A stretch of 64,000 nt of DNA from Chaetoderma sp. LZ-2023a (lineage: Eukaryota; Mollusca; Caudofoveata; Chaetodermatida; Chaetodermatidae): contig CM067374.1 in the NCBI GenBank assembly GCA_034401795.1, positions 95,850,446 to 95,914,445 of the forward strand, written 5' to 3'. The translations under genes were made by a program, and so were the position numbers. The notes beneath the pieces were generated by a model, which was not told where the DNA came from, ran no database searches, and was given only the letters and a program-made list of their open reading frames with translations. This document shows, in pieces, positions 1 through 12,780 of the stretch (position 1 is its first letter; each line of letters opens with the position of its first letter).

Positions 1-631
1 CACTATGTACATCGAATATATGGTTATGACATGAGATGTGGTGTTTATTATTGCTGTGAATTTGCGTAATAATAGGTGATATGAGATGCGGGTTAAGAAT
101 GTTCGTGTAATGAATTGGCATGCGGAAGTCGAAACCATGTAGGCCTACTGATCCGGCGCATCGGAAGTACCAAACTGAAACATATATTACAGTTACATTT
201 TCTGACTTATATACAATTTCAAGCGCACGCACGCTCGCTCTCACGCATACACACGCGTAGGCACCGGCACATGAATTATTATATTTTTACAATATGTGAT
301 GCGGTGTCTGTTCATCTTATAAGCAGATGCCTATATATGATTATGATAACAATATGCGTTGTATGAGTGTTTATTATTGTTGCGAGAGAGAGAGAGAGAG
401 AGAGAGAGGGTGTGTGTGGAATTTTCAACAAACCATATTTGATACAAACCTTTGCGTTGAGCATTCTAATTCTTATTGAGTCGCATAGAAATGTTTTTTG
501 AGAACCAACAACCACTCAACTGTTCCACTAAATTTAAGAACTGCCCGAATTTATCATATGTCCTAAAATCATGTTGCTTCCTCACGTAAACATGTTTTAG
601 TGGTCCACCATTAGGTAGGTTATCCTATAAA
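1..631. other. AT-rich non-coding flank with a GA microsatellite
   Basis: I see no gene here. A (GA)n microsatellite lies at 384-409. Short open frames overlap simple sequence and show no protein-like composition. Confidence 0.6.
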
Positions 632-2145
632 CAGGGTTTGTACACCTTTCAGTATTTGAAATCCCATGACTTTTCCATGACTAAAATTTAAAAATTCCAT
701 GACCTCCAAGAATCAATAGCTAGGTCAGACAGTCAAATTTACTTCAAAATGTTAAACAGCACATAGTGAATCATATGGAATTCACTTTATCTAGGGCAAA
801 GGGTCAACATGTGAGAATTTCCGGCACATTTTTAATAAAATCTGAGGTTTTCACATAAAAAGTTGATGAATAAAAATTCTGAATGGAAGTTCTAGAGCCT
901 ATGATCATACATGTAGCATCCTTTCTGCGTAACTTGGTTGAAATCGGTCAAAATGGTAAGAAGCCGTATGACCATTTCTAGTAAATTCTTTACAAAATCT
1001 AAGATTTTGACCCAAAAATTGCCCATTAATCCTTTAACACTCATATCAGCGAAAGATGGCTTCTGTAGTGGTCTTGAGAAATGTTCATTTGCCGACCAAG
1101 AGAAGACTATTGTTGAACATTTTCCTAAAATAGTCTTCACTTGGTCTATAAATTGATAGTTTCTTTGAAATTTTTTTTTTTAACAAATTTAAGGCTTAAA
1201 GGCTAGACTTCTCTTTGGCCAAGGTGTTCAAGAAAAAATTGAAATCCATTCCTTGAAATCTTTACTTTCACGAATATATTGCACACTAATAGATAAAACG
1301 TAGGGAAAATATGAGCCAAAAGAGCCGTATACAGGTATATAACACACACTCATAGTTCAGAAATATTGCAAATCATATTTTTCCGATTAACGAAAATTGG
1401 TAACTTTACCGTTAGATTCAAAATAATAATAATCGCCTATTGGCTAAATATCTGGTTATTTTATACTTTAACCGTAATAGAACGCATAAAACCATCTTTG
1501 AGCGAGAAATACATTCAATATTCTGGGGAACCCCCATATGCTAGTGAAAGCGAGATATCAGCGCCATCTAATTATCATAATGTAACCAATTCGGCCGGGA
1601 TGAAATCGCCTAAGGGAACAAGAATCTTGCCAATAAATATACTGCTGAATACATACGCTGAGTAGGAAATAGTTAATTTATTGCTCAAATTGTTTTAAAA
1701 ACATCTATTTATTATTAATTTGGGATATTGGCATTCGCGGCGTTACAAACCTGTTTTTATTTGGGAGGCCTCCTTCCAGTCCAGATATAGTTCAGTGGAA
1801 TTCCTCCAATCACAAAAGAGTTCAATTTGGCCTTCCAACATAAGAAGCGATCTAACCTATTTTAATTCTTACGTAGCTTTGGGTCATTTTATGTTGGTCG
1901 GACATATAATTTTGATAATGAATGAAATCATGTGATCGCAGCGATAAAGAAATGAAATGTGTAGTTCCGAGCTTTATTTCCTCCTTTTACATTTGTATGC
2001 CATCAGATTTTATTTTTATTTAGGGAGATTATCATTTTCCATGACTTTTATCAAAATGACAAATTTCCATGACTTTTCCAGGCCTGGAATTTAGATTTTC
2101 AAATTCCATCACTTTCCAGGATTTCCATGACCCGTACAAACCCTG
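632..2145. mobile_element. hAT-like DNA element, non-autonomous
   Basis: The ends are inverted repeats, CAGGGTTTGTAC at 632 and GTACAAACCCTG ending at 2145, flanked by TATAAA on both sides (626-631 and 2146-2151). Subterminal sequence repeats CCATGACTTTTCCATGAC-like words in opposite orientations at the two ends, a pattern seen in dispersed hAT-like elements of many animals. No transposase is recognisable; the longest internal frame (99 codons at 1366-1665) looks like chance. A partial family-A palindrome (about 1030-1160) lies inside. hAT duplications are normally 8 bp, so the 6-bp match may be a decayed 8-bp one. Confidence 0.75.
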
Positions 2146-3570
2146 TATAAAGTTAGCTAATTAACCTCCAATACTTAAGATCCACCATCACCATACATTA
2201 GATTTATTTAGATTGGGGTTCCCAGACAGCGACGTGAATAGGAAACTGTATGAACATTTTTAGAACCACCACACACGTGGTCCACTTACCCCTTTCACAG
2301 ACAACTCCATGGAAAAGTAAATTCTTTACGGGACAAAATATATTCTGACTAAGGTAGCAACAGCTTCCAGTCAAATTAATTTCTAATTATGCAACCATTT
2401 TTCTGTATGACCGCATTGAAAATGGGATATGGAGAATTCGTCGGTGAATGGGTTAAGAACCACCGTCATCATATCTCTTAGTGAAGGTCGTCACTGCCTC
2501 GCATTATCTTAAGTGGTTCTCCCCAGACAAACTGATTAATTTTTAGAACCACCAGGTCCTATTTCACATATTTTTTAACCACCATCAGGAAACCTCAAGC
2601 AGTTCGCCTTAGATAGATATAGTAGGTGAAGCTATGCATTAGGCTAATTATTACTAATATTTTGTTTAAATCCTACAACCTCATCATCATACATATGAAC
2701 GGGGTCTTTTACAAACATCATCAACAATGGTTATTCAGTTTGAACCACCGCAATGTGTGCGCTAAATGTTGTTGGCATTCATTGGGAGAAAGGTTTCAAA
2801 ATTTTGATTTTTTTGCATAAAAAACAATGGGGATTATTTAATTAGCAACCACAGTGTTGTATCTACTCGATTTAATTGCAGGAAACCATTACAATGGGCT
2901 GACTATCCTCGACAAATACAATGAACATTGCTCTAGCCAATCAGCTATCAAACGTCTTCCGCAAATAGAAACACATGTGCACTTGCTGGACGTCCACTGG
3001 CCTTAGATTGCTGATCAGTTTGTATTAGTTTTCCAAGCCAGATGCAAACTTATAAGATTCAAATTCTCTTTCAAGTTTTTCAAATTTATTTTCCTCATTT
3101 TAAATACTGCACAGTACAATCACATACATTCCAAATCCATTCTTTTTGACGAAATCGATTAAATTCTTTAATGGAGCTTTTCCAAACATTGTAGATTCAC
3201 ATTTTCAGTAGTATGTCTATTTAATTTTTATTCAACTATTTGTATGTCTTAAATTTACACTTTATATTAAAATTTACATTCGAAATTATTTTTATTCAAC
3301 CTTTAGAGCAGTCAATTTTTCTAATTTCCGCATATAAAAATGAATCCGAATCATGATAGTATACAAAATGACCAAGCAGATTTTATTTAATTTATCCATA
3401 CGTTTCAAACGTATTTTTGATATCAAACATCAGAAACAGGGTTCGATCTTTAGCAAAGGCTGCCGTCTCTTAGTCCTTTGAAAAAAATAGGAACGCTGAG
3501 TTAAAAACAGGAAGTTAAGTTAGAAACTAGTATTGAACTAAATTTGTTCACAGGAAATTATGATTTTATC
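2146..3570. other. non-coding stretch with scattered AACCACC words
   Basis: No gene is seen. The word GAACCACC or AACCACC recurs between about 2260 and 2750, suggesting an old degenerate repeat. A short family-B-like fragment (AGCAACAGCTTCCAGTCAAA) is at about 2355-2375. Confidence 0.4.
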
Positions 3571-3712
3571 ATAGAAAACATCCATTTACTGGAGATTATT
3601 TTTTGAAATTTTATCACTGGACTGAGTGTCTCGATCAACTCAGCCAGTCATTTCCAATGATAAATTTTTTTAAATAACCTTTTCTTTCGTCTTCTAATGG
3701 ACCTTTACGTAA
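3571..3712. repeat. family A palindromic MITE copy
   Basis: The copy reads as two arms: a CATCCATTT...TTTTTTGAAATTTTATCACTGG side and a CCAGTCATTTCCAATGATAAA...CTTCTAATGGACC side, around the centre. The same arrangement (GTCCATTTGCAGGCCAAGAGAA arm, ACCACTGGAATGACTGG centre, mirrored arm) recurs at 12.32-12.75, 46.2 and 48.3 kb. No coding capacity. Confidence 0.6.
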
Positions 3713-3989
3713 GTATTAAATGATTAACGATATAGGGAGACATACATAGCAGGTAATAACAGTAGGAACAATACACCTATATAACCTGGCAGCTATTATT
3801 GACCTACCGGCGGCTGTTTTCACCGGCGGCTGTTATCGTCATACACCATATTTATACTTAAATCATTTATTTTAGATCGACAAAAGGCTCACACAGGCCT
3901 CCAAAGTCGAAAATGATGATGATGTTGATGAATAAATAGACATCATAGAAGGCATATATAGGTATATATATTTGACTATGTCCACCTGT

Positions 3990-4125
3990 AGATTTGGCCA
4001 GCTCCACCAAAAGCATGGAATTTTCAGCATGGTGGAAATGGCCGGGCGGAGATAAACAACTTACAAAGGCAGAGATCAACACGACAACAGACAAGAAAAC
4101 AGCGATCTTGCTGGAAAGTGACTTT
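3990..4125 (-). other. possible signal-peptide-like exon, very tentative
   Basis: On the minus strand an open frame reads KIAVFLSVVVLISAFVSC followed by a short polar stretch, which looks like a secretory signal sequence. There is no in-frame ATG directly upstream in genomic sequence, so it would need an upstream exon; CTTCCAG just before it could be an acceptor and ACAG/GTGGAC after it a donor. No homologue is recognised and it may be chance. Confidence 0.15.
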
Positions 4126-5475
4126 TCGTGAGGTATGACTAAGGATATAACTTATTATATAGTGCATAGTCAAACGAATAATGGCGTAGTAATTGAGAAT
4201 GACATTGTTTTTATTTAGTCAACAATAATGAATAAATTACAAATATACCACGAAATTAAGTAACTATTCAGTATTCGAAAACTGGTTTAAATTAGCTACA
4301 CCTAGATGAATGATAATAACAACGTGTGAACTATTACAAACAATATCCGTGTGATCGTATGTCAGCTCATGTCGATTGTTAGGAATCACATCTACTGTTA
4401 ATTACAACTTTATTTAGGTTTTCAATTTATCAAAAGAAACCTCGAAGAACTTGTTGGCGCAGGTAAATTCCTCACCTGTGACGTCAATGTGTGGGTGCCC
4501 ACGGCTCAAGGGGCGTGACGAATTATTCAGGAAGTCCGAAATGTGAGTCGGCCTACTTAGATGTTTAATCTCGACTCTAAACGTCACCATGTCTAAGAAT
4601 GATGTTCATCAACGCCTAATTTAAGTCACTATTGGAAATAAAAATAATTAGGCTAAATTATTAATTATAATTTATTTGTTTATTTATTTATTTATTTGAT
4701 TATTTCTTGCTTTTTTTACTTTTTTTTTGGTCAGTCGGTCGGTAGGTCGGTCGGTGGGTCACTCGGTCGGTTTTATGTAGCTCCCAGAATTGCATGCATT
4801 CAGGCTCCTCCCACACCCACCGACACAACTTAGTAATGGTTAATTCGGACAGCATTGATAGATAGAGAGCGTGGCGGCAAATTCGGAGAATTAATTTGTC
4901 GAAAAATAACGTGTACACGTGTACACGCGCCCACCCCTTAGTATACACAGTGTTAAACTCAGCTGCCGAGGCAGGGACCATTCGTTATTTTTCAAAATCG
5001 CGATAAGGGTTATCATAGAAATTAACTATATATAAACTATTTTACAGACCCTATATCACGTACTACGTATATTTTCAATAAGCTAGATAGACTTGCTACT
5101 AAAATACATAATATTGGGGTGCTAGTACACACCCGGACATTACAGGGAAAATGGAAAACGTTTGAATTCCTAGAAAAAGTCTATTTTCCATGTTTGTGAT
5201 GTAATAATTGTAGAATAAGTGATCCCACAAATGAGTAACTGACAGGACCGATTAGAGGGGAATTCTACCTTTCATTAAACACCAGAAGCATGTTTCTAGC
5301 TGTCTTGTGAAGAAAGTTATTCGCGTTAGAACAAGCTTATATATTTGTGATAATTTCTCTTGGTTACCATGGAAACGGGCCTGTAAAAGATTTTTGCACC
5401 ACTTTCAGACCCTACATCCACCCTGGTGATAACCCATATAGACCACCCTAATATCTGGTATCATTGACATTTTTC
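4126..5475. other. non-coding stretch
   Basis: No gene is recognised. It contains one TGACGTCA octamer (4479-4486), an (ATTT)n tract near 4670-4700 and a GGTC/GGTN-rich simple tract at about 4732-4770. Confidence 0.4.
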
Positions 5476-5479
5476 TTGC

Positions 5480-5712
5480 CCTGTAGGTGGGGCTTAGAAT
5501 ACACCTTCCGTATCCTCTGCGTGTCGTAAGAGGCGACTAAAGGCGGTAAGGCTGAGGTAACCCTGACAGAAACCTCGAGTGCTGAAGACGGAGGTTCCAG
5601 GCCGCACGGCGCACTCTAACAAACCAGGGATCCACGCACTTAACGCTTATGATCATGTCGATAGTCACTTACAGGACTGGCGGTATGATCAGCGAACGAA
5701 AAAAAAAAAAGA
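5480..5712 (+). repeat. SINE-like retroposon with A-rich tail
   Basis: A compact unit carries the phrase TCGTAAGAGGCGACTAAAG and then a possible pol III A box (GGCTGAGGTAAC) and B box (GGTTCCAGGCC, one mismatch to the usual consensus). It ends in an A-rich tail at 5698-5718. The box spacing suits a tRNA-derived SINE, but only one copy is in the window, so the ends are approximate. Confidence 0.35.
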
Positions 5713-5859
5713 AAAAGAAGATTGGCATTTTTCTACCAGACGACTTGCGCTAGCTCCTTAATTAGGCCTCTTTTCAGATTTGGCTGGTAGACTATACCTG
5801 AAGAATATTCGATTGGAATTCATTACTCATAGAAATAAAAGAGCTCATGGATCTGGCCA

Positions 5860-6135
5860 ATTTACTTTCAAAGTCGATTACAACGCCCCCTTGCGTCACA
5901 TTCGTAAACTGTGATCCGAATGTGTAGGGGAGATGGCATATGTTACTTTCTGTGAATTTCGTTCAAATGTGATTGTAAACGGAGTAACAGTGGCCCGAAC
6001 CATATTCAGACTGAAATTCGTTTACAGCGCCCCCTGCTGTTAAATTCCTCCATCTAGTCTAGTCACACAATTTAAGCCTCCAAAAGGACACACTTTTAAC
6101 AATTTTATTGTCACGTATTCTGCTGTGAATATGCA
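5860..6135. other. non-coding stretch
   Basis: No gene. The phrases TTTACAGCGCCCCCTGCTG and TTACAACGCCCCCTTGCG suggest two decayed copies of one short dispersed repeat. Confidence 0.3.
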
Positions 6136-6137
6136 CC

Positions 6138-6232
6138 TTTAATCAATCAATCAATCAATCAAGCAATTGTTTAACCGGTGGCTTAAACAATATAATCAGC
6201 CAATCAATCAATCAATCAATCAATCAACCAAC

Positions 6233-6265
<33 letters not shown>
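6138..6265. repeat. (AATC)n microsatellite, interrupted
   Basis: Two blocks of AATC repeats are separated by a short unique stretch (about 6162-6200). Confidence 0.9.
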
Positions 6266-6268
<3 letters not shown>

Positions 6269-6500
6269 TGATCAGTCCACAGATACTTTATTGATTTTAC
6301 CGAGTACTTCCAATCTGACAGGGTCCAAATTATTCACCAGCGCGTTTTATTTTATTTATTTTTTATCATATTTTTTTGGAAGCATTTGAGTTATTTCTGA
6401 ACCGTACTATATCCCTACTACTATAATATTCAGTCACAATTGGTGAACTTTTTCAATAACTCCAGTTGAGTGATACGTGGTTCTTGGACCTCTTCTTTTT

Positions 6501-6662
<162 letters not shown>

Positions 6663-6795
6663 CCAACTATCACACCACGCACGCACGCACTTCGCAACAC
6701 GCATCCGTCACCTGTTTAGAGATTATAATAACTAGAAGCCATTGCATCTCGTTACCGCAGCTGCCTTAATACTGACAAATTACGTTATTACATGT

Positions 6796-7118
6796 GTCGG
6801 AATATTGGACTGTCGGAATAATGGGTTTTCCAAAAAATGGGATTTGTCGGAAGATTGGGCTGTCGGAATAATGGGATGGCGGATTAGTTGGCTGTCGGAA
6901 TAATGGGTTGTCGGAATATTCGGCTGTTGGAATAATGGGTTGTCGGAACATTGGGCTGCCGGAATAATTGGCTGTCGGAATATTGGAATGTCGGAATAAT
7001 AGGCAATGGGCTGTCAGACTAATGGGCTGTCGGACTACTGTGTGGTCGGAATATTGGGTTGTGGGACTAATGGGCTGTCAGACTTATGGGCTGTCAGAAT
7101 ATTGGGCCGTTACCGAAA
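6796..7118. repeat. minisatellite, ~16-17-bp unit CTGTCGGAATAATGGG
   Basis: About 20 degenerate head-to-tail units built on GTCGGAATAATGGG/GTCGGAATATTGGG; later units drift to CTGTCAGACTAATGGG. Confidence 0.85.
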
Positions 7119-7355
7119 TTCTGGTGTGAATATGTCCAGTGTGATTCTGTCAGGTGGGATTATGTCTGGTTAGATTTTGTCCGGGTGTGATTATGTCCAG
7201 TGGGATTTTGTCTGGGTCGGACTTTGCTTGTTGGTATTATATCCAGATGGGATTATGTCCGGTGTGATTTTGTCAAGTGGGGATTTTGTTTGGTGGTATT
7301 ATATCCAGGTGGGATTATGTCTGGTGGGATTTTGTCTCGTGGGACTTTGTCCAAG
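7119..7355. repeat. second minisatellite, GTGGGATTATGTCCG-like unit
   Basis: It directly follows the previous array but has a different unit, alternating GGGATTATGTC and GGGATTTTGTC words at about 16-17 bp. Confidence 0.8.
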
Positions 7356-7369
7356 CACCCGGACAATTG

Positions 7370-7413
7370 ATGTGTTGCAAGACACCAGGTTTAATACAAG
7401 CGTGGAGTGCTAG

Positions 7414-7460
<47 letters not shown>

Positions 7461-7600
7461 GAAACTTTTTTTCTTAACTCTGGTTATGCTGGAGGGATCT
7501 TCTCCAACATTTGTGGTCGCTGCCACCCAGCTGGTGACATACTTCTCTTATACTGGATATCCGTCTGTCCGTCTAATAGCTACTACGGAACTACAAAATG
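7370..7600 (+). repeat. family D repeat with (GTT)n core
   Basis: A (GTT)n tract at 7412-7461 is flanked by sequence that also flanks the (GTC)n tract at 19385-19595. Shared left words are ACACCAGG...TAATAC...GCGTGGAGTGCT; shared right words are CTGGAGGGATCTTCTCCAA and ATATCCG. Confidence 0.6.
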
Positions 7601-7609
7601 ATAGATATT

Positions 7610-8970
7610 TTGTCGTAGGCAGAAATGTCAAGTTACTATTTGGTTAAAGAGTGAGATTCCCTACAAGTTCACTTCATTTCATTTTGGAAATCCCTCCCTT
7701 ATATTGTGGCACCTCGCAAACGAGTAAAACACAAAGGTAGAAATGGGATAATAAAATTTTAATTTCTAATTTTACAATTATGTTTTTCGATGCATATTCA
7801 TATGACATAGCTTTGTTGACTATTATTGTTAAAACAGTGATTTTTATTTTAAAAAGTGATACAGTAATGTATAGTAGTATATTATTCTATGATATGATAC
7901 TATCAGGGGCGCCGGAAGCACAGGGCGGCGGGGATAGCTGCCCCCGTTGTCCTTCGGGCAGGGGAAGCGGGAGCAGCTGTGCCCTTTAACAGTTTCTCTG
8001 CGAAAAATTAGTAAACTTTACTTTCGAACTTAATACAATATTTTTAGAACATTCAGAGCAGACTGAGCAGACTGAGCAGGTGTATTACAGTTCCATTGGT
8101 TTGGCATTAACACAAGTCCATAAAGGAATATGGGAGTGCTTCTAGGCCGAATCAAGTCATCAATGCAAACGATATTTGTATAGTGGCAGTTACATGTGAC
8201 ATATTGACTTTTGGTCTAAATGTCGCATGTATCTTTGCAAGTAAAGGTAAGATACATAGTCATATGCTATTTGAATTTTTGAAGTGATACTGGTCTACGG
8301 TCTCGTAATGCCTTGCTTAGTGGGTCGAATAGAATATATGTGCAGCAATGTGGAAACACTAAGGGATATTAGAATCCCCCCACGACCACCACCACCCCCC
8401 CCCAGCCCCACCCCCAGCCCCACACACATAGAATTGGAGGAGGGTGTGGCTGGGGCCTCAATCGAAAGAATGTAAAAATTTGATGCGCTTAGAAGCCATC
8501 TCCTATATCTCCTACATCTCTAAGTAATAAATATCATCCTCTTGGATTTTTTAATAGTGTGCTGTTTATATGAATATGAGCCCCCCACCCCACCCCACCC
8601 GCACAACCCCTCCTTCACCCCTACCAACTTGTACGGCCGTGATACACATATCTAGCCATGTCAAGCCCTTTGAGTTATAACCATAAAAGATGACGCCACC
8701 ATCTACACGTAAACAAAATTAGACAGTTGAAGGTCTCCTTTTGATAGCCCTGGCCAAATGTATACCTTTGACACCCACACGCCAATATGGCTTAGTACGA
8801 GGCTGCAAAATCATAATTTAAATTACTTATTCCATACACACTAGCCGTTGAATAGTGTGTTACTAAGTTGACGTAATTGTGTTGCTACCTCATCTATCTA
8901 GTCATCAGGCATATGTCCATCGTACTCTTTAAGCGAGTCCTTGCTGGGCAGGAAGGATCCATAGGGTCAG
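7610..8970. other. non-coding stretch with a hAT-end-like segment
   Basis: No gene. CAGGGGCGCCGGAAG at 7908 resembles a hAT terminus and is followed by a GC-rich foldback (about 7935-7977), but no partner end was found. C-rich simple tracts lie near 8375-8430 and 8580-8640. Confidence 0.35.
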
Positions 8971-8974
8971 ATCC

Positions 8975-9260
8975 ATGGTTGGTCCCGGAAAGCTGGTTGG
9001 TCGATTTTGCTAGAGGCCATCTTGGATATTGCACTATTTAAAAAAATTACATTTAAAGACAAGTGAAACCGCTTGACATGAAACTCAAGAACCTTCATGC
9101 TCTGCATTTAGGGCAAGAGCTGAACAAATCTTGTTCACATGTTCAACATGATTGGCAGATTTGTCTTGGAAAACCTAGTTTTCACAAAAAACGCATTTTC
9201 TCTGAATCACACTGATCGCAAATATAATTAGGAACTACGGTCTAATTAAACATTTTCAAG
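8975..9260 (+). repeat. family C fragment
   Basis: Words such as GAGGCCATCTTGGAT, AAACCGCTTG and AGGGCAAGAGCTGAACAAA match the full family-C copy at 27281-28552. Confidence 0.6.
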
Positions 9261-9519
9261 GCAAACTGTGCAGATCCACCGTGAAGACACATGCACAAAT
9301 GCAGGCATACCTAATACGTACATCTGACACAACAACCCGCTCACCGGCTCGCTCACATTGTGAATTGGGAATAGGGTCAATTGACCAAAGAATATGTAAG
9401 TTCTTCAATTAACATCGCTCTAGCATATATACATAATTATAAGAAACTCCGAATGCACCTGCGCCTTTCAATGTTTTTTCTCGTGGTGGTTAGGTAGGTT
9501 GGTAACACCCTTGTATGAG

Positions 9520-9560
9520 AGGCGGGGGGGGGGGGGGTGGGGGTGGTGGTGGTGGTGACT
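9520..9560. repeat. G-rich tract with (GGT)n
   Basis: A run of about 14 G passes into GGT repeats; G-quadruplex-prone simple sequence. Confidence 0.85.
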
Positions 9561-9589
9561 ATACAGGGATGTGATCTACATAGCAATAG

Positions 9590-10460
9590 ATATAATTTTG
9601 GGGCATTTTAACAACAAATTTCACGGTTTTGGACTTAGACTTTTTCATGTAATTTGTCAGTGCATTTTTGGTTAAGGTTTTTTAAACAACTTATTTTTCA
9701 ACACTGGCTCATCCGATCTCAATGAAACTTTACAGAAGTGATCTATACATGGGTGTGATCTACAAACAATAGATTTAATTTTGGGGCATTTTAGCTATTT
9801 TTTCATGGTTTTGGACATGGCCATTTTTCCTGTATTTTGCCAGTGCACTTTTGGTTAAGGTTTTTTAATCAACTTATTTTTTAACAATTGCTGATCCGAT
9901 CCCAGTGAAACTTTACAGAAGTGATGTATACTATATAGGAATGTGATCTCTATGACAATAAATTTCATTTTGGGGAGTTATAATTATCTTTTCATTGTTT
10001 TGAACTTCAAACTTTTTTATAAACCATTCTTTTTCAACAACGGATATCAACAAAATTTTACTGCAGCGTTATATGCTATGCTTGGGGTACAATCCGCATC
10101 ATTACCCATTTCATTTTGGGAAAGTTCTGCTTTTTCACAGTTTTGGACCTTTTGAATTATTTTCATGGTTTTTATGTTAAAGTTGTCTATGGACCATGTA
10201 ACTGAACTATGGTCATTCCGATTTCACTAAAACTTTAGAGAAGTGTTCTATGCAATACAGGGATAAGATCTGCATCATTACTGTTAAGATTTTGGGCAAT
10301 ATTTACTACTTTTACACAGTTTTGGACTTTGAACTTTTTAATGTTTGTTTTGTTGTAGTTTTTTTATGGACTCATTTTCAACAATGGCTCACCAGATATC
10401 AACCAAATTTTACAGCAGAGTTATATAGGCCTACTATGGGTTGGCGACTGTAGGATACAA
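9590..10460 (+). repeat. degenerate ~200-bp tandem array (family F)
   Basis: At least four diverged units share the order CCGATnTnAATGAAACTTTACAG, GTGATCTATAC, TTTTGGGGCATTTT, CATGGTTTTGGAC and GGTTAAGG. The same skeleton is seen in the array at 21110-22440, so both belong to one tandem family. Not coding. Confidence 0.65.
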
Positions 10461-11340
10461 CTGATTGTGACTTATCACCCAGCAGTTTCTGTGAAGGCTG
10501 GTTCGGGAAATGATCGGAAATGGTGTATAAGCTTGTTGCTAATAACATCCAGTGAAGGGAGCTATGGCACAATAATGACAAGAGGAATCTCGTTGTATAT
10601 TCCAAATATATATTCACTACTTCAAATCTATACTAACTTTGTAAAACTTAAACTATATTGCTTTAGGACAACTTTAACTAAACTGTGCTATTCACTATAT
10701 ACTCGAACACAATGGCTGGTATAATGCTAGAAGTTAACTGAGACAAGGAAACGAGCTGAACTAAACTAAATAATATGCAAGTAATACATATATATTAGAA
10801 ACCACTCTCACACTGACCTGCATTCACAGTGAGAATATGAGAGTCGCTATCAGTGAAACCAGAGACAGTCAGTCGGTCCCACACCCATAGCATCTCATCC
10901 CATAAATCAACTAAAGCAACACACATTCAGTACCGCAAGTTCCACGACACTATACAAGACTACCATCTGCATCATTACTAGTTTCATTTGGGAAAAATAT
11001 TTCAAGATCAGTCTATCCGCAGTTTGGTAACAAATTTCCATGTTTGATTGGTTACATGTGTTTGTTGGTGCATTATTGAATATGTGTATTACATACCATG
11101 CCAAGTTTGCTTTGCTAATCAACACTATCCATGCCTTTACAGGCGGGACAGTGTACACGTCAGCGTTCTTGTTACAATTCTATATATGTGTCAGTTGCCG
11201 TATATTCTTGTACACGGATAATAGCGATAAGTAATCTTGAATCATGTCTTATTACAGTTAGTGTATTGTCCTTTACCATCCTAATTAGCCCTCTACCCTC
11301 TAACACATGTAATTCCAGCTTCTCGATTACAGAACAACTA
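10461..11340. other. non-coding stretch
   Basis: No gene recognised. Short overlapping frames on both strands lack protein-like features. Confidence 0.4.
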
Positions 11341-11455
11341 TACAGGTAAGCAGTTGCATATTTCGAAATTAACTTGACTGGGACCTGTTGCCGCTATAGG
11401 CAGCAATGCCTCCTAGTCGAATTAGTTTTAAAATATTCTGCAGACTAGTCGTTGC
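11341..11455. repeat. family B palindromic MITE, degraded copy
   Basis: It has the family pattern: ACAGGTAAG-C-GTTG lead-in, AACTTGACTGGG arm, TGTTGCCGC-TAGGCAGCAA centre and mirrored TCGAATTAGTTTTAAAATATTC arm. Confidence 0.6.
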
Positions 11456-11671
11456 ATGCAAAATGATTGGTCGTTTCTGATCTTTAGGTTCAAAGATGTT
11501 AAGAGACACCAGGTTACATTTCCGAATAGCAGCCAGCGTAATGGTAAGCCATAAATTATACCGCCCTCGGGAGGTCTCAGGCATACAGTCCTGCTTGGGC
11601 CTAACTTACAATATCTCCAAAAACTGAAGGCGTTAGTTGGTCTAGTACAATTTTTGAACGCAATGTAAGAA

Positions 11672-11748
11672 ATGTGTTGTTGAATATTTTGGACTTAGGC
11701 AGGAACAGCTTCCAATCAAATTAAGTCTAAAGTATTCAACAGTACGTT
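11672..11748. repeat. family B short fragment
   Basis: GTTGAATATTTTGGAC to AAAGTATTCAACAG, with one arm mostly lost. Confidence 0.55.
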
Positions 11749-12320
11749 TAATTTTGTTTTTGGAAACACTGTACATTATTTCTGAGCTGTAGTATAGAAA
11801 CAAACAGCCGCCGCTTTTGCCATAAAATAGTGAATAGGCACTGTATCTTCAAGTGGTACAGCGCCGTGACCCCTACTATAAAAGCGGTAGGTGTTGATAT
11901 TGCTGACGATACGAAGCAACAGCGCTAAATGAAGTTATCGTTCCATATTCAACGGCGGTACTGTAAGTATATAGCATTTATTTCAGCAATCCTCATTCCA
12001 TTAGTCCATTTGGTCTTTCCGCTGAAAGGTGTTGTAACGCCAACTTTTCAAATTTAGAAACAGTATAAGTGCTTTTCTTCAATATAAATCTAAGTCGGTC
12101 TAAATATCAGGTCGAAGAACCTACAACTTCATTAAGTGACCAATGTAGGGAATGTGTTTTACAACAAAACGTAGTCGTTAATGACGTCATCGGTCATATG
12201 AAATACCACTTTGGTGCCAGAAGGATAGTGATTCTTATACTGTATCATTGGTTTTAACAAAGCACTGTCAATATTGGCCTAGAAAGGACCGAGAGATTTT
12301 AACCCCACGTGTGTCAACTT
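11749..12320. other. non-coding stretch
   Basis: No gene. One TGACGTCA octamer at 12182-12189. Confidence 0.4.
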
Positions 12321-12750
12321 AACCCTTTAATGGTCAAGCCGGTCAGAAACTACCTTTGTAGTGACCTACAGGATTGTCCATTTGTAGGCCAAGGTAAATA
12401 CCTTTTGAAAATTCACCACTCGAATGACTGGCTCGATAAATGAGCCAGTTATTCCAGTGGTAAAGTTTCAAAAAATTGTTTTCTCTTGGCCTGCGAATGG
12501 ACACTGACTAAGCATAAATTTGGATTTCCTTGACCATTAAACTTAATGGGCAAGCTTTATACAAATGCGGCATCGGCTGTAGTCCCTAGACGTATTCATT
12601 TGCAGGACAACAGAAAACCTTTTGCAACTTCCAGTGGTAAATTTACAAAAACAAATAAATAGTCTTCTCTTGGCCTGCAAATAGATATTCACTGAGTAAA
12701 CATGTGAATTGTATTGAAAAGTCTCGAGCGTTAAAGGATTAATTGATATT
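12321..12750. repeat. two adjacent family A MITE copies
   Basis: The first copy (about 12321-12545) is the clearest: ATTGTCCATTTGTAGGCCAAGG arm, ACTCGAATGACTGGCTCG / GAGCCAGTTATTCCAGTGG centre, and TTCTCTTGGCCTGCGAATGG mirrored arm, bordered by CCTTTAATGG and CCATTAAA. A second, more decayed copy follows to about 12750 with the same CCTGCAAATAGATATTC arm. Confidence 0.7.
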
Positions 12751-12780
12751 GGCCTAGGCTTAACCGTTGAAGACTTAAAT

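Noticed and set aside
7908-7990. hAT terminus CAGGGGCGCCGGAAG
   Set aside because: No inverted partner or duplication found, so not called as an element.
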